64,000 nucleotides of DNA, from positions 372,001-436,000 of the forward strand of contig JACRDD010000004.1 in the NCBI GenBank assembly GCA_016218685.1, read 5' to 3'. Of the stretch, positions 43,267 through 51,967 are shown piece by piece; position 1 is the stretch's first letter; each line of letters begins with the position of its first letter. The stretch comes from Desulfobacterales bacterium (lineage in GTDB: Bacteria; Desulfobacterota; Desulfobacteria; Desulfobacterales; Desulfosarcinaceae). The notes beneath the pieces were generated by a model, which worked only from the letters and a program-made list of their open reading frames with translations, was not told where the DNA came from and did not search any database. A program made the position numbers and the translations under genes.

Positions 43267-43725
43267 CTACTCCCGTTGTTTCGGCCGAATCGTCAGCACA
43301 GGGCAATGGGCCGTGCGGACCACCTTTTCCGCCACCGATCCGGTCATAAGCCGATTGAAGCCCGAATGGCCGTGGGTGGCCATGACGATCAAGTCGGCGC
43401 CTTCCTGTTTGGCCAGGTGCACGATTTCGTGAGCCGGCTGGCCCTCGATCAGTCGCACCTGGCAGCGCAGGTTGCCGGGTATCAAGCCCGCCAGCATTTC
43501 ATCCAAATGCCGGCGCACTTCCGTCTGCATGCTGTTCATCAACAAGTCCACCTTGGATTGAATGTCGGGCTTCGAATAAGCGCCCGAGATCAGCGGTCGG
43601 ACATTCACATGGACCACGATCAACTCCGCAGCGAATTTTTCGGCCGCTTCGATGGCGGCCTTAAGCCCTTCTTGGGAAGCATCGCTGAAATCGGTAGGAG
43701 CGATGATTTTCCTGATCGGGAACAT
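43267..43725 (-). CDS. Universal stress protein (UspA family)
   Basis: Protein of 152 aa of the Usp fold. The N-terminal [12 protein letters not shown] and the C-terminal ATP-binding signature [21 protein letters not shown] (G-2x-G-9x-G-S form) are complete, so it should bind ATP. Such proteins respond to stress and energy limitation; the specific task is unknown. AGGAGG five bases before ATG 43725 sets the start. It is a single gene between tRNA-Asn and a divergent lipoprotein gene. Confidence 0.92.
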   Translation of the reverse strand: MFPIRKIIAPTDFSDASQEGLKAAIEAAEKFAAELIVVHVNVRPLISGAYSKPDIQSKVDLLMNSMQTEVRRHLDEMLAGLIPGNLRCQVRLIEGQPAHEIVHLAKQEGADLIVMATHGHSGFNRLMTGSVAEKVVRTAHCPVLTIRPKQRE

Positions 43726-44182
43726 AAATCCTCCTTTCATTGAAAGAATCTAAAGCAAGCGCTGACCCTTTTTAACACGGAGACATGTGTAGCATCCAAG
43801 ACGGTGGCAGCCATTGAATTTGAAAATAATAACGCAATCGCGGTTAAAAAGAACAGACTTTTCAAAAGGCTTTTAACCCCGAGGGGCACCTTAAGCGGCA
43901 GTACATCTTCGGCGCAAGCCGCATTTACCTGGTGTCTGAATCCGGTTGCCTGTTACCATATCTGCACACATGGCCGGCTTGTTTGGTGACAACGCGGCCG
44001 TTGCATCGCGATGACGTCTGCAACGGTTTGTTATCACAACTTTTATCAGGCCAGTCCCTGTGCCTCGAACAGGCACGCCTTGTGCTTGTCGCAGACCGAG
44101 GCGCTACCGGTTGATTGGGTACGAGCGGGCATCATGATCGGGCGCCGGCCCACCATCAGGCTTCGTCGAATCAGGAGGCAGT
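43726..44182. other. Intergenic region with two perfect hairpins
   Basis: About 460 bases between the divergent Usp and lipoprotein genes. Two inverted repeats stand upstream of the lipoprotein start: CCGTTGCA/TGCAACGG (43998-44026) followed by TTTGTT, and GTGCCT/AGGCAC (44060-44076). They may form a structured leader. No known riboswitch class was recognised, and no gene is supported. Confidence 0.4.
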
Positions 44183-45724
44183 ATGCGGTCATTGCGATTG
44201 TCCTTTGGCAAATTGGTTTTCCCCGTTCTGATGCTGTCGTTTCTTTGGACGGCCTGCGGCGGCGGAGGAGGCGGCTCCGATGGAAATACGCACGCTGCTT
44301 CGGCCCCGGTGATCGAGCGCTTTGCGGCCGAACCCGGCTACCTGGTGTCGGGTAGCGGCGATGGTGCTTCGCTGGTCTGGCAGGTAACCAACGCCGATCG
44401 CTTGACCATTACCCCCGATGTGGGCGCGGTTAGCGGTGCCAGCGGCAGCACGGCCGTGCATCCCGCGGTCACGACCACCTACACGCTTCTGGTCGAGAAC
44501 GATGAAGGCGACGACAGTGCCACCGTAGTCGTGGCGGTGGGTGCCATCGAACCGGCCGGCGATCAGGCCTATGGCGATGTCCCGGCCGGGCTCCCGGCGC
44601 GGCTGAGCGTGGGGCTCGTGGAGGACCCGGGCCTGACCTGGATGCGTGACAGCGGCGTGGCCTGGGACATGCGCTATCATTACTTCGTCAAGGGTTGGCG
44701 CAACAACTGGGGCTGGGACGCCACCAACAGCGGCCAATGGGGGCTGGATTTCATGCGTGAATGCGACGACCACGGCTTCCTGCCCGTGGTGCAGTATTAC
44801 TGCATGAACGGCTATTCCGATTACAACGAGAGCATTTTCCTATCCACGGCGCAGAATACTTCCACCATGGCGGATTACTTCGATGATTTCAAGGTGCTGA
44901 TGCAGCGCTGCAAGGAGTTCGATAAGCCCGTGCTGGTACTGATGGAAGGCGACGGCTACGCCTATATGCAGATTCAATCCGGCGACAATCCCGACGCCTA
45001 TGCGGCCGTGGCCGCCACCGGCATGCCGGAGCTCGCGGGGTTGCCCAATACCGCCGCGGGCTGGGGCCTGGCATTTTTGAGGATCCGCCAGGCTGTGGGC
45101 GCCGACAAGGTGATCCTGGGCATGCACATCTCCGGTTGGGCCACCGGGAAGGATATCGCCTACTACCAGACCGGCATCCCGTTGCAGCCCGAAGTGGACC
45201 AGGCCTATGCTTTCCTGGCCGAGCTGGGACTGGCGGCCAATGTCACCGGCCAGACTTACGATGTGCTGGTGGGCGACCCCCTGGATCGTGACTCGGGATT
45301 CTATGAAGTCAATCAGGGACTCGGCCAGGCGCGCTGGTGGGATGCCTCCGACGATGCGCCGATCGACAGCAAAAGCTTCAACCGTTATGCCGAATGGATG
45401 CGGCTCTGGAACATCAAGTCCCGGAAGCGCTGGGTGCTCTGGCAAATACCGCTGGGCAATTCCAACCACCTCAACGTTTGGAACGACGGCGGCCCGCGCC
45501 AGGGCTACAAAGACAACCGGCCCGAATACTTCTTCGCCAACGGCACCGACCATCTGCGCAAGTTCGCCGATGCCGGCACCATCGCCCTGCTCTTCGGTCC
45601 CGGCGCCGCCGGCCAATCCTACTGCACCAACGACGTTTACACCGACGGCCAACTCTTCATGCAGAGCCGGGCCGGAGACATCCTCAATGCGGGCGGCGTA
45701 CCCATCGTTACGGACGGAAATTAA
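44183..45724 (+). CDS. Large lipoprotein with Ig-like and TIM-barrel-like regions, function unknown
   Basis: Protein of 513 aa. The signal ends in the lipobox LWTAC (C25), followed by six glycines, so it is a lipid-anchored surface or outer-membrane protein. Residues about 35-125 form an Ig-like domain (FAAEPGYLVSGSG ... TTTYTLLVENDEGDDS). The remaining 370 aa are rich in aromatic residues and acids and read like a glycoside-hydrolase-type barrel (MRDSGVAWDMRYHYF, PVVQYYCMNGY, PVLVLMEGDGYAYM, RWVLWQIPLGNSNHLNVW). No catalytic family could be assigned; a polysaccharide-related role is only a guess. AGGAGG lies six bases before the ATG. A single gene. Confidence 0.75.
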   Translation: MRSLRLSFGKLVFPVLMLSFLWTACGGGGGGSDGNTHAASAPVIERFAAEPGYLVSGSGDGASLVWQVTNADRLTITPDVGAVSGASGSTAVHPAVTTTYTLLVENDEGDDSATVVVAVGAIEPAGDQAYGDVPAGLPARLSVGLVEDPGLTWMRDSGVAWDMRYHYFVKGWRNNWGWDATNSGQWGLDFMRECDDHGFLPVVQYYCMNGYSDYNESIFLSTAQNTSTMADYFDDFKVLMQRCKEFDKPVLVLMEGDGYAYMQIQSGDNPDAYAAVAATGMPELAGLPNTAAGWGLAFLRIRQAVGADKVILGMHISGWATGKDIAYYQTGIPLQPEVDQAYAFLAELGLAANVTGQTYDVLVGDPLDRDSGFYEVNQGLGQARWWDASDDAPIDSKSFNRYAEWMRLWNIKSRKRWVLWQIPLGNSNHLNVWNDGGPRQGYKDNRPEYFFANGTDHLRKFADAGTIALLFGPGAAGQSYCTNDVYTDGQLFMQSRAGDILNAGGVPIVTDGN

Positions 45725-45791
45725 TCCGGTGTCGATCCTGTTCTAATTGATTCGACCGTGATCATCTTTCCGACCCGGTCTCCTTTTCTGT

Positions 45792-46361
45792 CTATGACGT
45801 CATGCCCCGCAAGCCCACGAAGCTGCGGGCCAGCTCGATCTCCCCCATATGCCGCAGGCCGTGCTGGTAGATCCAGCATTCGATGCCGTCGAGCACAGTG
45901 ATCCCCTGCTCTCCGGCCACGCGCGCGCTGAAGGTGCTGGCGATCTGCGGCGGAAACGGCCGCGGCACCACCAACCGCCCCAGTTCCGCAGGCGCCAGGC
46001 GTGCCAGCCACGCCTCGGTGTGCGCGAAAACGGCCCGCATATAGTCGATGAAGGCCGGGTAGTCACCGATCTGCTGGAACTGCATCTCCGCCACCGTGCG
46101 GTGCTTGCCGTGGTCGGCAATCGCCGGCCGGATGCGCCGTTCCCACGCCTCGCTCCAGACGGGCGGCTCTCCGCTGAGCGTCATCAGCGCCGTGTCGAGC
46201 AAATGGATATAGTGAAACAGACTGAACGCCATGGGCAGGATGCCCTCGCGCTCCCGATGATTCACCTGCGCCGCCGTCATCGTGGCCGTAGCCTCCTCAT
46301 ACAGCGAAAACATCGCCCGCATCCGCCGCCGCAAAGAATCGAGAATCAGTTCGTTGCTCAT
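45792..46361 (-). CDS. DinB-family protein
   Basis: Protein of 189 aa with a four-helix-bundle pattern of the DinB/YfiT metal-dependent family. Candidate metal ligands are histidines in SLFHYIHLLD and YQHGLRHMGEIE; the latter matches the DinB C-terminal HxxxH motif. Such proteins act as thiol- or bacillithiol-dependent transferases or have unknown roles. GAGGAGG before ATG 46361 sets the start. It converges with the lipoprotein gene. Confidence 0.7.
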   Translation of the reverse strand: MSNELILDSLRRRMRAMFSLYEEATATMTAAQVNHREREGILPMAFSLFHYIHLLDTALMTLSGEPPVWSEAWERRIRPAIADHGKHRTVAEMQFQQIGDYPAFIDYMRAVFAHTEAWLARLAPAELGRLVVPRPFPPQIASTFSARVAGEQGITVLDGIECWIYQHGLRHMGEIELARSFVGLRGMTS

Positions 46362-46741
46362 TGAATCCTCCTCATTAGACACAAATGATGCCATGTCTCG
46401 ACCAATGACACCATACCCCTTTCACAAGCAGTTTCAATAGGCCTTATGGCAACCCAAACGTTCTTACCTGTCTTCGCGTCTCAGTATCGAGGAGCTTGAG
46501 CGGTGGCGCCGTCGTGCCTCATGAAACATCGGGCTTCCATGGCCCACGATCATCGGTGATACAGACACGCAGTACTTGGCGATCATTCCACGGCGCCATT
46601 GACAGACAGCCCCTGCTGAATAATTGTTTGTCACGCTTGGCGGCCGGCTAGACGTTTAGGCCGACCGGCGATTAGACAGGCTCTCTGAAAAGGTCAAATT
46701 CACCAAAGGCAGCGGTCGTCCCTTGCCGCGAGGAGATAATC
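46362..46741. other. Intergenic region, possible gene remnant
   Basis: About 380 bases between divergent genes. A short stop-bounded frame at 46441-46524 on the plus strand reads LSIEELERWRRRAS at its end, which looks like a protein C-terminus, but it has no start or ribosome site. Nothing else was recognised. Confidence 0.3.
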
Positions 46742-47725
46742 ATGAAAGCTTTCGTGTGTACCGAATTCGGTCCGGCGGACAATTGTAACGTTCAGGAGAT
46801 CGATCCGCGTTCGCCCGATAAGGATCAGGTGTTGATCGAGGTAAAGAGCGCATCGCTCAATTTTCCGGATGCCCTGATGATCGAGGGCCGCTATCAGGTC
46901 AAACCGCCGCTGCCGTTCAGCCCGGGAATGGATCTGGCGGGCATCGTGCGCCAGGTGGGGGAAGGGGTCACCCATGTGGCCGCGGGTGACCGGGTGATCG
47001 CCTTTTCGGGTGTGGGCGCGTTTGCGGAAATGTGCCTGGCGACCAAGGACAAGGTGGTGCCCATGCCCGCCGACATGTCGTTTGAGGCGGCAGCGGCGTA
47101 TGGGATCACCTACGCCACTGCCATTCACGGGTTCCGGGAGTGTGGCCGGCTTCAACCCCATGAAACCGTGCTGGTGCTGGGGGCGGCCGGCGGCGTGGGC
47201 ATCGCCGCCATCGAGGTGGCCAAGGCCATGGGCGCGCGGGTGATCGCGGCGGCGGCCACCGATGACAAGCTGGCCCTTTGCCGGAAGATGGGGGCCGATA
47301 TGACCATCAATTACAGCACCGAGGATTTACGCGCCCGAACCATGGAGCTGACCGGCGGCAAGGGCGCGGATGTGGTCTTCGATCCGGTGGGCGGCGATTA
47401 CACCATGAATGCGTTCCGCGCCACGGCCTGGGGCGGCCGTCTGCTGGTGGTTGGCTTTGCCGCCGGCGACATCCCCAAAATACCGCTCAACTACGCCTTG
47501 CTCAGCGAACGGGCCATCGTTGGCGTCTTCTGGGGGGCCTGGGCCGCCCGCGACCCGGAAGGACAGCACCGCAACATGGAAACCATGGCCCGCTGGTTCG
47601 CGGAAGGCAAAATCAATCCGGTGATCGACTCGACCATTTCGCTGGCGCAGATTCCCGAAGCCATCAAGCGTTTGACCTCCCGCCAGGTCAAGGGCAAGGT
47701 GGTCGTCCGGATCGGCGAAAATTAG
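46742..47725 (+). CDS. NADPH:quinone reductase-like zinc-less MDR oxidoreductase
   Basis: Protein of 327 aa of the medium-chain dehydrogenase/reductase superfamily, quinone-reductase branch. The catalytic domain shows SLNFPDALMIEGRYQVKPPLPFSPGMDLAGIV with the FPDALMI pattern of QOR proteins, and the zinc ligands are absent. The Rossmann fold has VLVLGAAGGVGIAAIEVAKAMGARVIA, which fits NADPH. It reduces quinones or enoyl-type compounds; the true substrate is unknown. GAGG lies eight bases before the ATG. A second MDR gene of another branch follows after 63 bases. Confidence 0.87.
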   Translation: MKAFVCTEFGPADNCNVQEIDPRSPDKDQVLIEVKSASLNFPDALMIEGRYQVKPPLPFSPGMDLAGIVRQVGEGVTHVAAGDRVIAFSGVGAFAEMCLATKDKVVPMPADMSFEAAAAYGITYATAIHGFRECGRLQPHETVLVLGAAGGVGIAAIEVAKAMGARVIAAAATDDKLALCRKMGADMTINYSTEDLRARTMELTGGKGADVVFDPVGGDYTMNAFRATAWGGRLLVVGFAAGDIPKIPLNYALLSERAIVGVFWGAWAARDPEGQHRNMETMARWFAEGKINPVIDSTISLAQIPEAIKRLTSRQVKGKVVVRIGEN

Positions 47726-47788
47726 CGCTTCTCGAAAATTAGCATCTCTCAAAGATCGACAGGATCGCGCAAAGGAAGGCAGGACCCC

Positions 47789-48790
47789 ATGACCGAAAAA
47801 AATATTCAAGTGCTTCTGGCCCGTCGTCCGGAAGGCCAGGTACAGACGAGCGACTTTAAAATCGTGGAGACGCCGCTGCCGGATATCGCCGACGGCCAAT
47901 TGCTGGTGCGCAACCACTATCTCTCCCTGGACCCTTACATGCGCGGCCGCATGAGCGCTGCCAAATCCTATGCCCAATCGGTAAATATCGGCGAGGTGAT
48001 GGTCGGCGGCACGGTGGGACAGGTGGTGGCCTCCCGGCATGCTGGATTCAAGGTCGGCGACCATGTGGTAGGCTTCCTGGGCTGGCAACTTTATGGGGTC
48101 AGCGACGGCACCGCACTGATTCGGATCGACACAAGCGGCATCCCCTTGAGCGCCTACCTGGGCGTGATGGGCATGCCGGGAGCCACGGCTTATGTGGGGT
48201 TGATGGATATCGGCCAGCCCAAACCCGGCGAGACCGTGGTGGTCTCGGCGGCCTCGGGGGCCGTCGGCAGCGTGGTCGGACAGATCGCCAAAATCAAGGG
48301 CTGCCGGGCGGTGGGCATTGCCGGCGGTCCGGATAAGTGCACCTATGTCGTTAAGGAATTGGGTTTCGATGCCTGCATCGACTACAAGCAGGGGCGGTTG
48401 GCCGAAGATCTGGCCAAAGCCGCGCCCAAGGGCATCGATGTTTACTTTGAGAATGTCGGCGGGCCGATCTTCGACACGGTTCTTACGCGCATGAATCCCT
48501 TCGGACGCATTCCCTTGTGCGGCTTGATCTCCCAATACAACGCCATCGAACCGTACGGCCTGAAGAATGTCGGCAGTCTTCTGATCAACCGCATCAAGCT
48601 GCAGGGCTTCATCGTCTCCGACCACCTGGTGCGCTGGCCCGAGGCTTTCGAGGATATCGGCCAGTGGCTTAAGGAAGGCCGGATCAAATATCGCGAAAGC
48701 ATCGCCCAGGGCATCGAGAACGCCCCGGCAGCCTTCATCGGTCTGTTGGCCGGGAAGAATTTCGGCAAACAGTTGGTCAAGCTCATTTAG
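47789..48790 (+). CDS. NADP-dependent MDR oxidoreductase (CurA/leukotriene B4 reductase-like)
   Basis: Protein of 333 aa of the MDR superfamily, double-bond reductase branch. Landmarks are LVRNHYLSLDPYMRGRM near residue 45, GFLGWQLYGV, the nucleotide fold VVSAASGAVGSVVGQIAKIKGCRAVGIAGG, VDVYFENVGG-like KGIDVYFENVGGPIFDTVL and the late GFIVSDHL segment. It would reduce alpha,beta-unsaturated ketones or aldehydes with NADPH. AAGGAAGG precedes the ATG. It converges with the flavin reductase gene (9 bases between stops). Confidence 0.88.
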   Translation: MTEKNIQVLLARRPEGQVQTSDFKIVETPLPDIADGQLLVRNHYLSLDPYMRGRMSAAKSYAQSVNIGEVMVGGTVGQVVASRHAGFKVGDHVVGFLGWQLYGVSDGTALIRIDTSGIPLSAYLGVMGMPGATAYVGLMDIGQPKPGETVVVSAASGAVGSVVGQIAKIKGCRAVGIAGGPDKCTYVVKELGFDACIDYKQGRLAEDLAKAAPKGIDVYFENVGGPIFDTVLTRMNPFGRIPLCGLISQYNAIEPYGLKNVGSLLINRIKLQGFIVSDHLVRWPEAFEDIGQWLKEGRIKYRESIAQGIENAPAAFIGLLAGKNFGKQLVKLI

Positions 48791-48799
48791 AAGCCAAGG

Positions 48800-49360
48800 C
48801 TATTTCAAAGCTTTTCCGGAGCTCCAGGCCTGGCCGATTCTTTCGCCCACGGACCAATAGCCATTGTCCGGCATGGTCAGGGTGAAGGGCTTGATCTTCT
48901 GAACATCCAGTCGGCCGTCGGTCATGTATTTTTCTTCGGTGAAAAGCTCTTTGGGCTCTCCGATATAAAGCGTGTCGGCCGGCAGCGCGACGGTTTGCAC
49001 CACCTCACAGGCCATGCGGACCGGGCACTCGGCGATCAGCGGCGCCTTGGATAACTGGCCGTAGAAGACTTCGAAAATCTGGGATTTGTCGCGTTTGGCG
49101 CCCGTGACCAGGCCGCAGTAATCGGTCTTCTCCATCAGGGAGACATCGGGAATATTGATGCTGAACTGCCGGTTTTCTTCGATGCCCTGGTTGGTGTGAT
49201 GGCGGCCCAATGCTACCGCGAACAAAGGCGGTTTGGCATTGACCCGCGATACCCAGGCCACGGCCATGAAGTTGGCTTTGCCTGCCACCACCGCACCCAC
49301 CAACACCATCGGCATGGGATACAAAAATGCCGCGCCATTATCCAATTTGATTCTGGCCAT
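48800..49360 (-). CDS. Flavin reductase-like FMN-binding protein
   Basis: Protein of 186 aa of the flavin-reductase/FMN-binding split-barrel family. The N-terminus has PMPMVLVGAVVAGKANFMAVAWVSRVNAKPP, typical of family members that bind FMN, and NQGIEENRQFSINIP follows. It either reduces free flavins or holds FMN as a small flavoredoxin; both occur in sulfate reducers. The NAD(P)H site cannot be seen. It lies 81 bases after the hydroxyacid dehydrogenase gene on the same strand (from its start). Confidence 0.85.
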   Translation of the reverse strand: MARIKLDNGAAFLYPMPMVLVGAVVAGKANFMAVAWVSRVNAKPPLFAVALGRHHTNQGIEENRQFSINIPDVSLMEKTDYCGLVTGAKRDKSQIFEVFYGQLSKAPLIAECPVRMACEVVQTVALPADTLYIGEPKELFTEEKYMTDGRLDVQKIKPFTLTMPDNGYWSVGERIGQAWSSGKALK

Positions 49361-49441
49361 GGTTCATCCTTTCGATTCAGTGGTTGATTTCCCAAAAACG
49401 CCTATCAGCGGATACATCTATACCAGTGGCGGCCGTGGCGA

Positions 49442-50335
49442 TCAATCCAGGCCGGCCTCGGCGCGCACTTCGGCGGCGATGGCCGTCCAGTCCTGTTCGG
49501 CCCGGCCGTGGGCCAGCGCGGCCAGGAAACGGCTTTCGAGCACCTCGGCAAAGCGCATGGGCGCGGCCGCTTCGGCGGCGGTGGTCTTGATCAAACGGAT
49601 ATCCTTGAGCCCCAGGGGAAGCTTGAACAGGGGCGGGCTGAAAGTACCTTCCAGGATCTGGCGCCCATAGTTCTGGTAGATCGGACAGGCGAAGCTGGTC
49701 TGGGTCAGGGCGGTCATCAGCGTTTGGGCATCGCCGCCGTTCTTTTCGACGAAGGCGGCGGCTTCGGCCATGCTTTCGATGGCTGCGGCAATCAGGAAGT
49801 TGGCGCCCAGTTTGGCCACGTTGGCCTGGGCCGGGTCCGGGCCGAAGTCGAACACCCGCGCCCCCAGCCGTTCGAGCAGCGGCAGGGCCCGGGCCTTGCC
49901 TTCGGCCGGGCCGGCGACGAAGTAGGTCTGCTTGCGGGCCCGCACGGCATCCGGTCGGCCCATGACCGGAGCGGCCACGTAATATCCGTTGAAGTCGGTC
50001 TGCTGCCGGGCCAGGCGCGCAGCCGTGCGTGGCAGGATGGTGCTCATGGAGACATGCACCCCGCCCGAGCCCAGGCGCCGGGCCAGTTCTCCTTCCGGCC
50101 CGACGACGGCCTCGAGGGCCGGATCGTCGGCGACGCAACTGAGCACCAGGCCGCTTGTTTCGGCCACCTCCCACGGCTGTTCGACGGCCTGGGCGCCGGC
50201 TTTGAGCAGTGGTGCGCATTTTTGCCTATCGCGGTTGTAGATGCGCAGTCGGAAGCCGTCGGCCAGAAGGTTCTCGGCCATGGGGGCGCCCAGCATGCCG
50301 GTGCCGATGAATCCGATGGTTTGCTTGTCTTGCAT
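49442..50335 (-). CDS. Beta-hydroxyacid dehydrogenase family (3-hydroxyisobutyrate dehydrogenase-like)
   Basis: Protein of 297 aa with the Rossmann signature TIGFIGTGMLGAPMAENLLADGF at the N-terminus and the family helix KLGANFLIAAAIESMAEAAAF, where the lysine after the first Rossmann half is the conserved catalytic lysine of this superfamily (KLGAN). Members oxidise beta-hydroxy acids or reduce small semialdehydes with NAD(P). The exact substrate cannot be told. AAAGGAACG before ATG 50335 sets the start. It lies on the same strand as the flavin reductase gene. Confidence 0.87.
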   Translation of the reverse strand: MQDKQTIGFIGTGMLGAPMAENLLADGFRLRIYNRDRQKCAPLLKAGAQAVEQPWEVAETSGLVLSCVADDPALEAVVGPEGELARRLGSGGVHVSMSTILPRTAARLARQQTDFNGYYVAAPVMGRPDAVRARKQTYFVAGPAEGKARALPLLERLGARVFDFGPDPAQANVAKLGANFLIAAAIESMAEAAAFVEKNGGDAQTLMTALTQTSFACPIYQNYGRQILEGTFSPPLFKLPLGLKDIRLIKTTAAEAAAPMRFAEVLESRFLAALAHGRAEQDWTAIAAEVRAEAGLD

Positions 50336-50485
50336 CGTCGTTCCTTTCGTCCAGGTTGGCGTGAATGGCAACAAGCTAATACCGAATCGGATAAAGTCCG
50401 CAAACCGCCCCGTTTCTTGAATCGCCGAATCTTGTATCTATATTGAACACCAATAACCTAAAATACTTCGTGAATGGAAGCCTGC

Positions 50486-51517
50486 ATGGAAACGATATTC
50501 AAATGGATCACGGGAGACAGAGAAGCTCTCGAGCCGAGGGACGATGCGTCCGCTTCGCGGCAAGCCGATGACCGGGATGTGGAACTTTTAGATGCCTATT
50601 CGCGGGCCGTTGTGGCCGTGGTGGAATCCGTGGGCCCGGCGGTGGTCAGCATTGCCGTCGGCAACCAACCCTCGGACCACGCCGCCGAGCCAATCGGTGC
50701 CGGGTCCGGAGTGGTGATCGCCCCGGACGGCTATATCCTGACCAACGATCACGTCGTCCAAAAGGCCAAGTCCCTTTCGGTCAGCCTCACGGATGGCACC
50801 AGCCTTGCGGCCACGCTCATCGGCAGCGATCCGGCCACGGATCTGGCCGTGATTCGCGCCAACGCCGCCTATCTGCCCTCTTGTACGCTGGGCAGCTCCG
50901 ACCGGCTCAGGGTCGGTCAACTGGTCATTGCCATGGGCAATCCCTTCGGGTTTCAGTCCACCGTCTCCACCGGTGTGGTCAGCGCCCTGGGACGCGCCTT
51001 GCGCAGCACCCAGGGCCGCCTGATCGAGAACATCATTCAACATACGGCCCCCTTGAACCCCGGGAATTCCGGCGGAGCGCTGGTCAATTCCGCCGGCGAA
51101 GTGGTGGGCATCAACACGGCGATCATCGCCATGGCCCAGGGCATCGGCTTCTCGATCCCGGCCAACACAGCCCAATGGGTGGTCTCCCAGATCCTGACCC
51201 ACGGCCGGGTACGGCGGGGAGCGTTCGGGATTGCCGCCCGGCAACGGCCGCTGGATCGGCGTCTGGTTCGCTTTCACGGATTGAAGAAGAATTATGCCGT
51301 GGAAGTCATCTCCGTGGAATCCAATGGCCCGGCCGGACGTGCCGGTCTGCGGAAGGGCGATTTGATCGTGGGCGTCAACGGCTCCGCAGTTCAAAGCGTG
51401 GATGACCTGCATCGTTTCCTTTCGGATTGGCCCATCGGACAGCCGGCGGAAATCGACATCCTGCGTGGCGCGGGTCGCGAAGTCCTGGGCATCGTCCCCC
51501 TGGAAGCCTCGGCCTAG
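50486..51517 (+). CDS. HtrA/DegP-like serine protease with PDZ domain, no visible signal peptide
   Basis: Protein of about 343 aa of the trypsin-like HtrA family. The catalytic triad is complete: histidine in LTNDHVV, aspartate in TDLAVIRA and serine in NPGNSGGAL. A PDZ domain covers about the last 90 residues (VESNGPAGRAGLRKGDLIVGVNG). Unlike DegP/DegS, no hydrophobic N-terminal segment is seen (METIFKWITGDREALEP), so it may be cytoplasmic or anchored otherwise. An upstream ATG at 50474 would add four residues. It is a single gene, divergent from the hydroxyacid dehydrogenase. Confidence 0.85.
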   Translation: METIFKWITGDREALEPRDDASASRQADDRDVELLDAYSRAVVAVVESVGPAVVSIAVGNQPSDHAAEPIGAGSGVVIAPDGYILTNDHVVQKAKSLSVSLTDGTSLAATLIGSDPATDLAVIRANAAYLPSCTLGSSDRLRVGQLVIAMGNPFGFQSTVSTGVVSALGRALRSTQGRLIENIIQHTAPLNPGNSGGALVNSAGEVVGINTAIIAMAQGIGFSIPANTAQWVVSQILTHGRVRRGAFGIAARQRPLDRRLVRFHGLKKNYAVEVISVESNGPAGRAGLRKGDLIVGVNGSAVQSVDDLHRFLSDWPIGQPAEIDILRGAGREVLGIVPLEASA

Positions 51518-51534
51518 CCTATTATTTGCGTGCC

Positions 51535-51894
51535 TCAAAACTGCTTCGCATGCGCGACGGGCCGCACCTCAATGGACCCGCCGGCGGGCAGTGTCGGGAT
51601 GCGCAGGGCGATGGCGATGGCTTCGTCGAGGTCGTTGCACTCCACCAGGTGGTAGCCGCCGATCTGCTCTTTGGTCTCCGCGAACGGGCCGTCGGTGATG
51701 GCCGGCCGGCCGTTCTTCAGGCGGACGCTCGTGGCCGACGAACTTTGCTTCAGCTTTGCGCCGGCGCGGTAGTGGCCGCTTTTTACGAGCTCCTGTTCCA
51801 ACGTCTGGTAGGCGCTCATGATTTCCGCCCGCTGAGATTCGGGAAGCGCTTCCCAGCGCTGCTCATCGAAGCAACACATCAGCAAATATTGCAT
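51535..51894 (-). CDS. YciI-family (DGPF domain) protein
   Basis: Protein of 119 aa of the YciI/DGPF family: MQYLLMCCFDE at the start, [20 protein letters not shown] in the middle and GSIEVRPV near the end. These small proteins of a ferredoxin-like fold are typical partners of ECF42-type sigma factors; their biochemical role is not settled. It is the third gene after the sigma factor on this strand, separated from the VOC gene by 73 bases that hold a perfect 14-bp hairpin. Confidence 0.88.
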   Translation of the reverse strand: MQYLLMCCFDEQRWEALPESQRAEIMSAYQTLEQELVKSGHYRAGAKLKQSSSATSVRLKNGRPAITDGPFAETKEQIGGYHLVECNDLDEAIAIALRIPTLPAGGSIEVRPVAHAKQF

Positions 51895-51917
51895 GGATCG
51901 TTCTCCTTCTGGATTCC

Positions 51918-51950
51918 GGCGAAGGTCGGCGTTGTGCGCCGACCTTCGCC
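51918..51950. repeat. Perfect 14-bp inverted repeat between VOC and YciI genes
   Basis: GGCGAAGGTCGGCG (51918-51931) and its exact complement (51937-51950) around a five-base loop. No T tract follows on either strand, so it may be a processing or stabilising hairpin within the operon rather than a terminator. Confidence 0.6.
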
Positions 51951-51967
51951 GTCTGAAACGGCTACAC

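Noticed and set aside
43998-44076. c-di-GMP (GEMM) or cobalamin riboswitch before the lipoprotein
   Set aside because: The conserved core sequences of these classes are absent; only simple inverted repeats are seen.
46441-46524. Short frame ending LSIEELERWRRRAS
   Set aside because: Looks like a protein C-terminus, but it has no start or ribosome site and is bounded by stops. At most a gene remnant.
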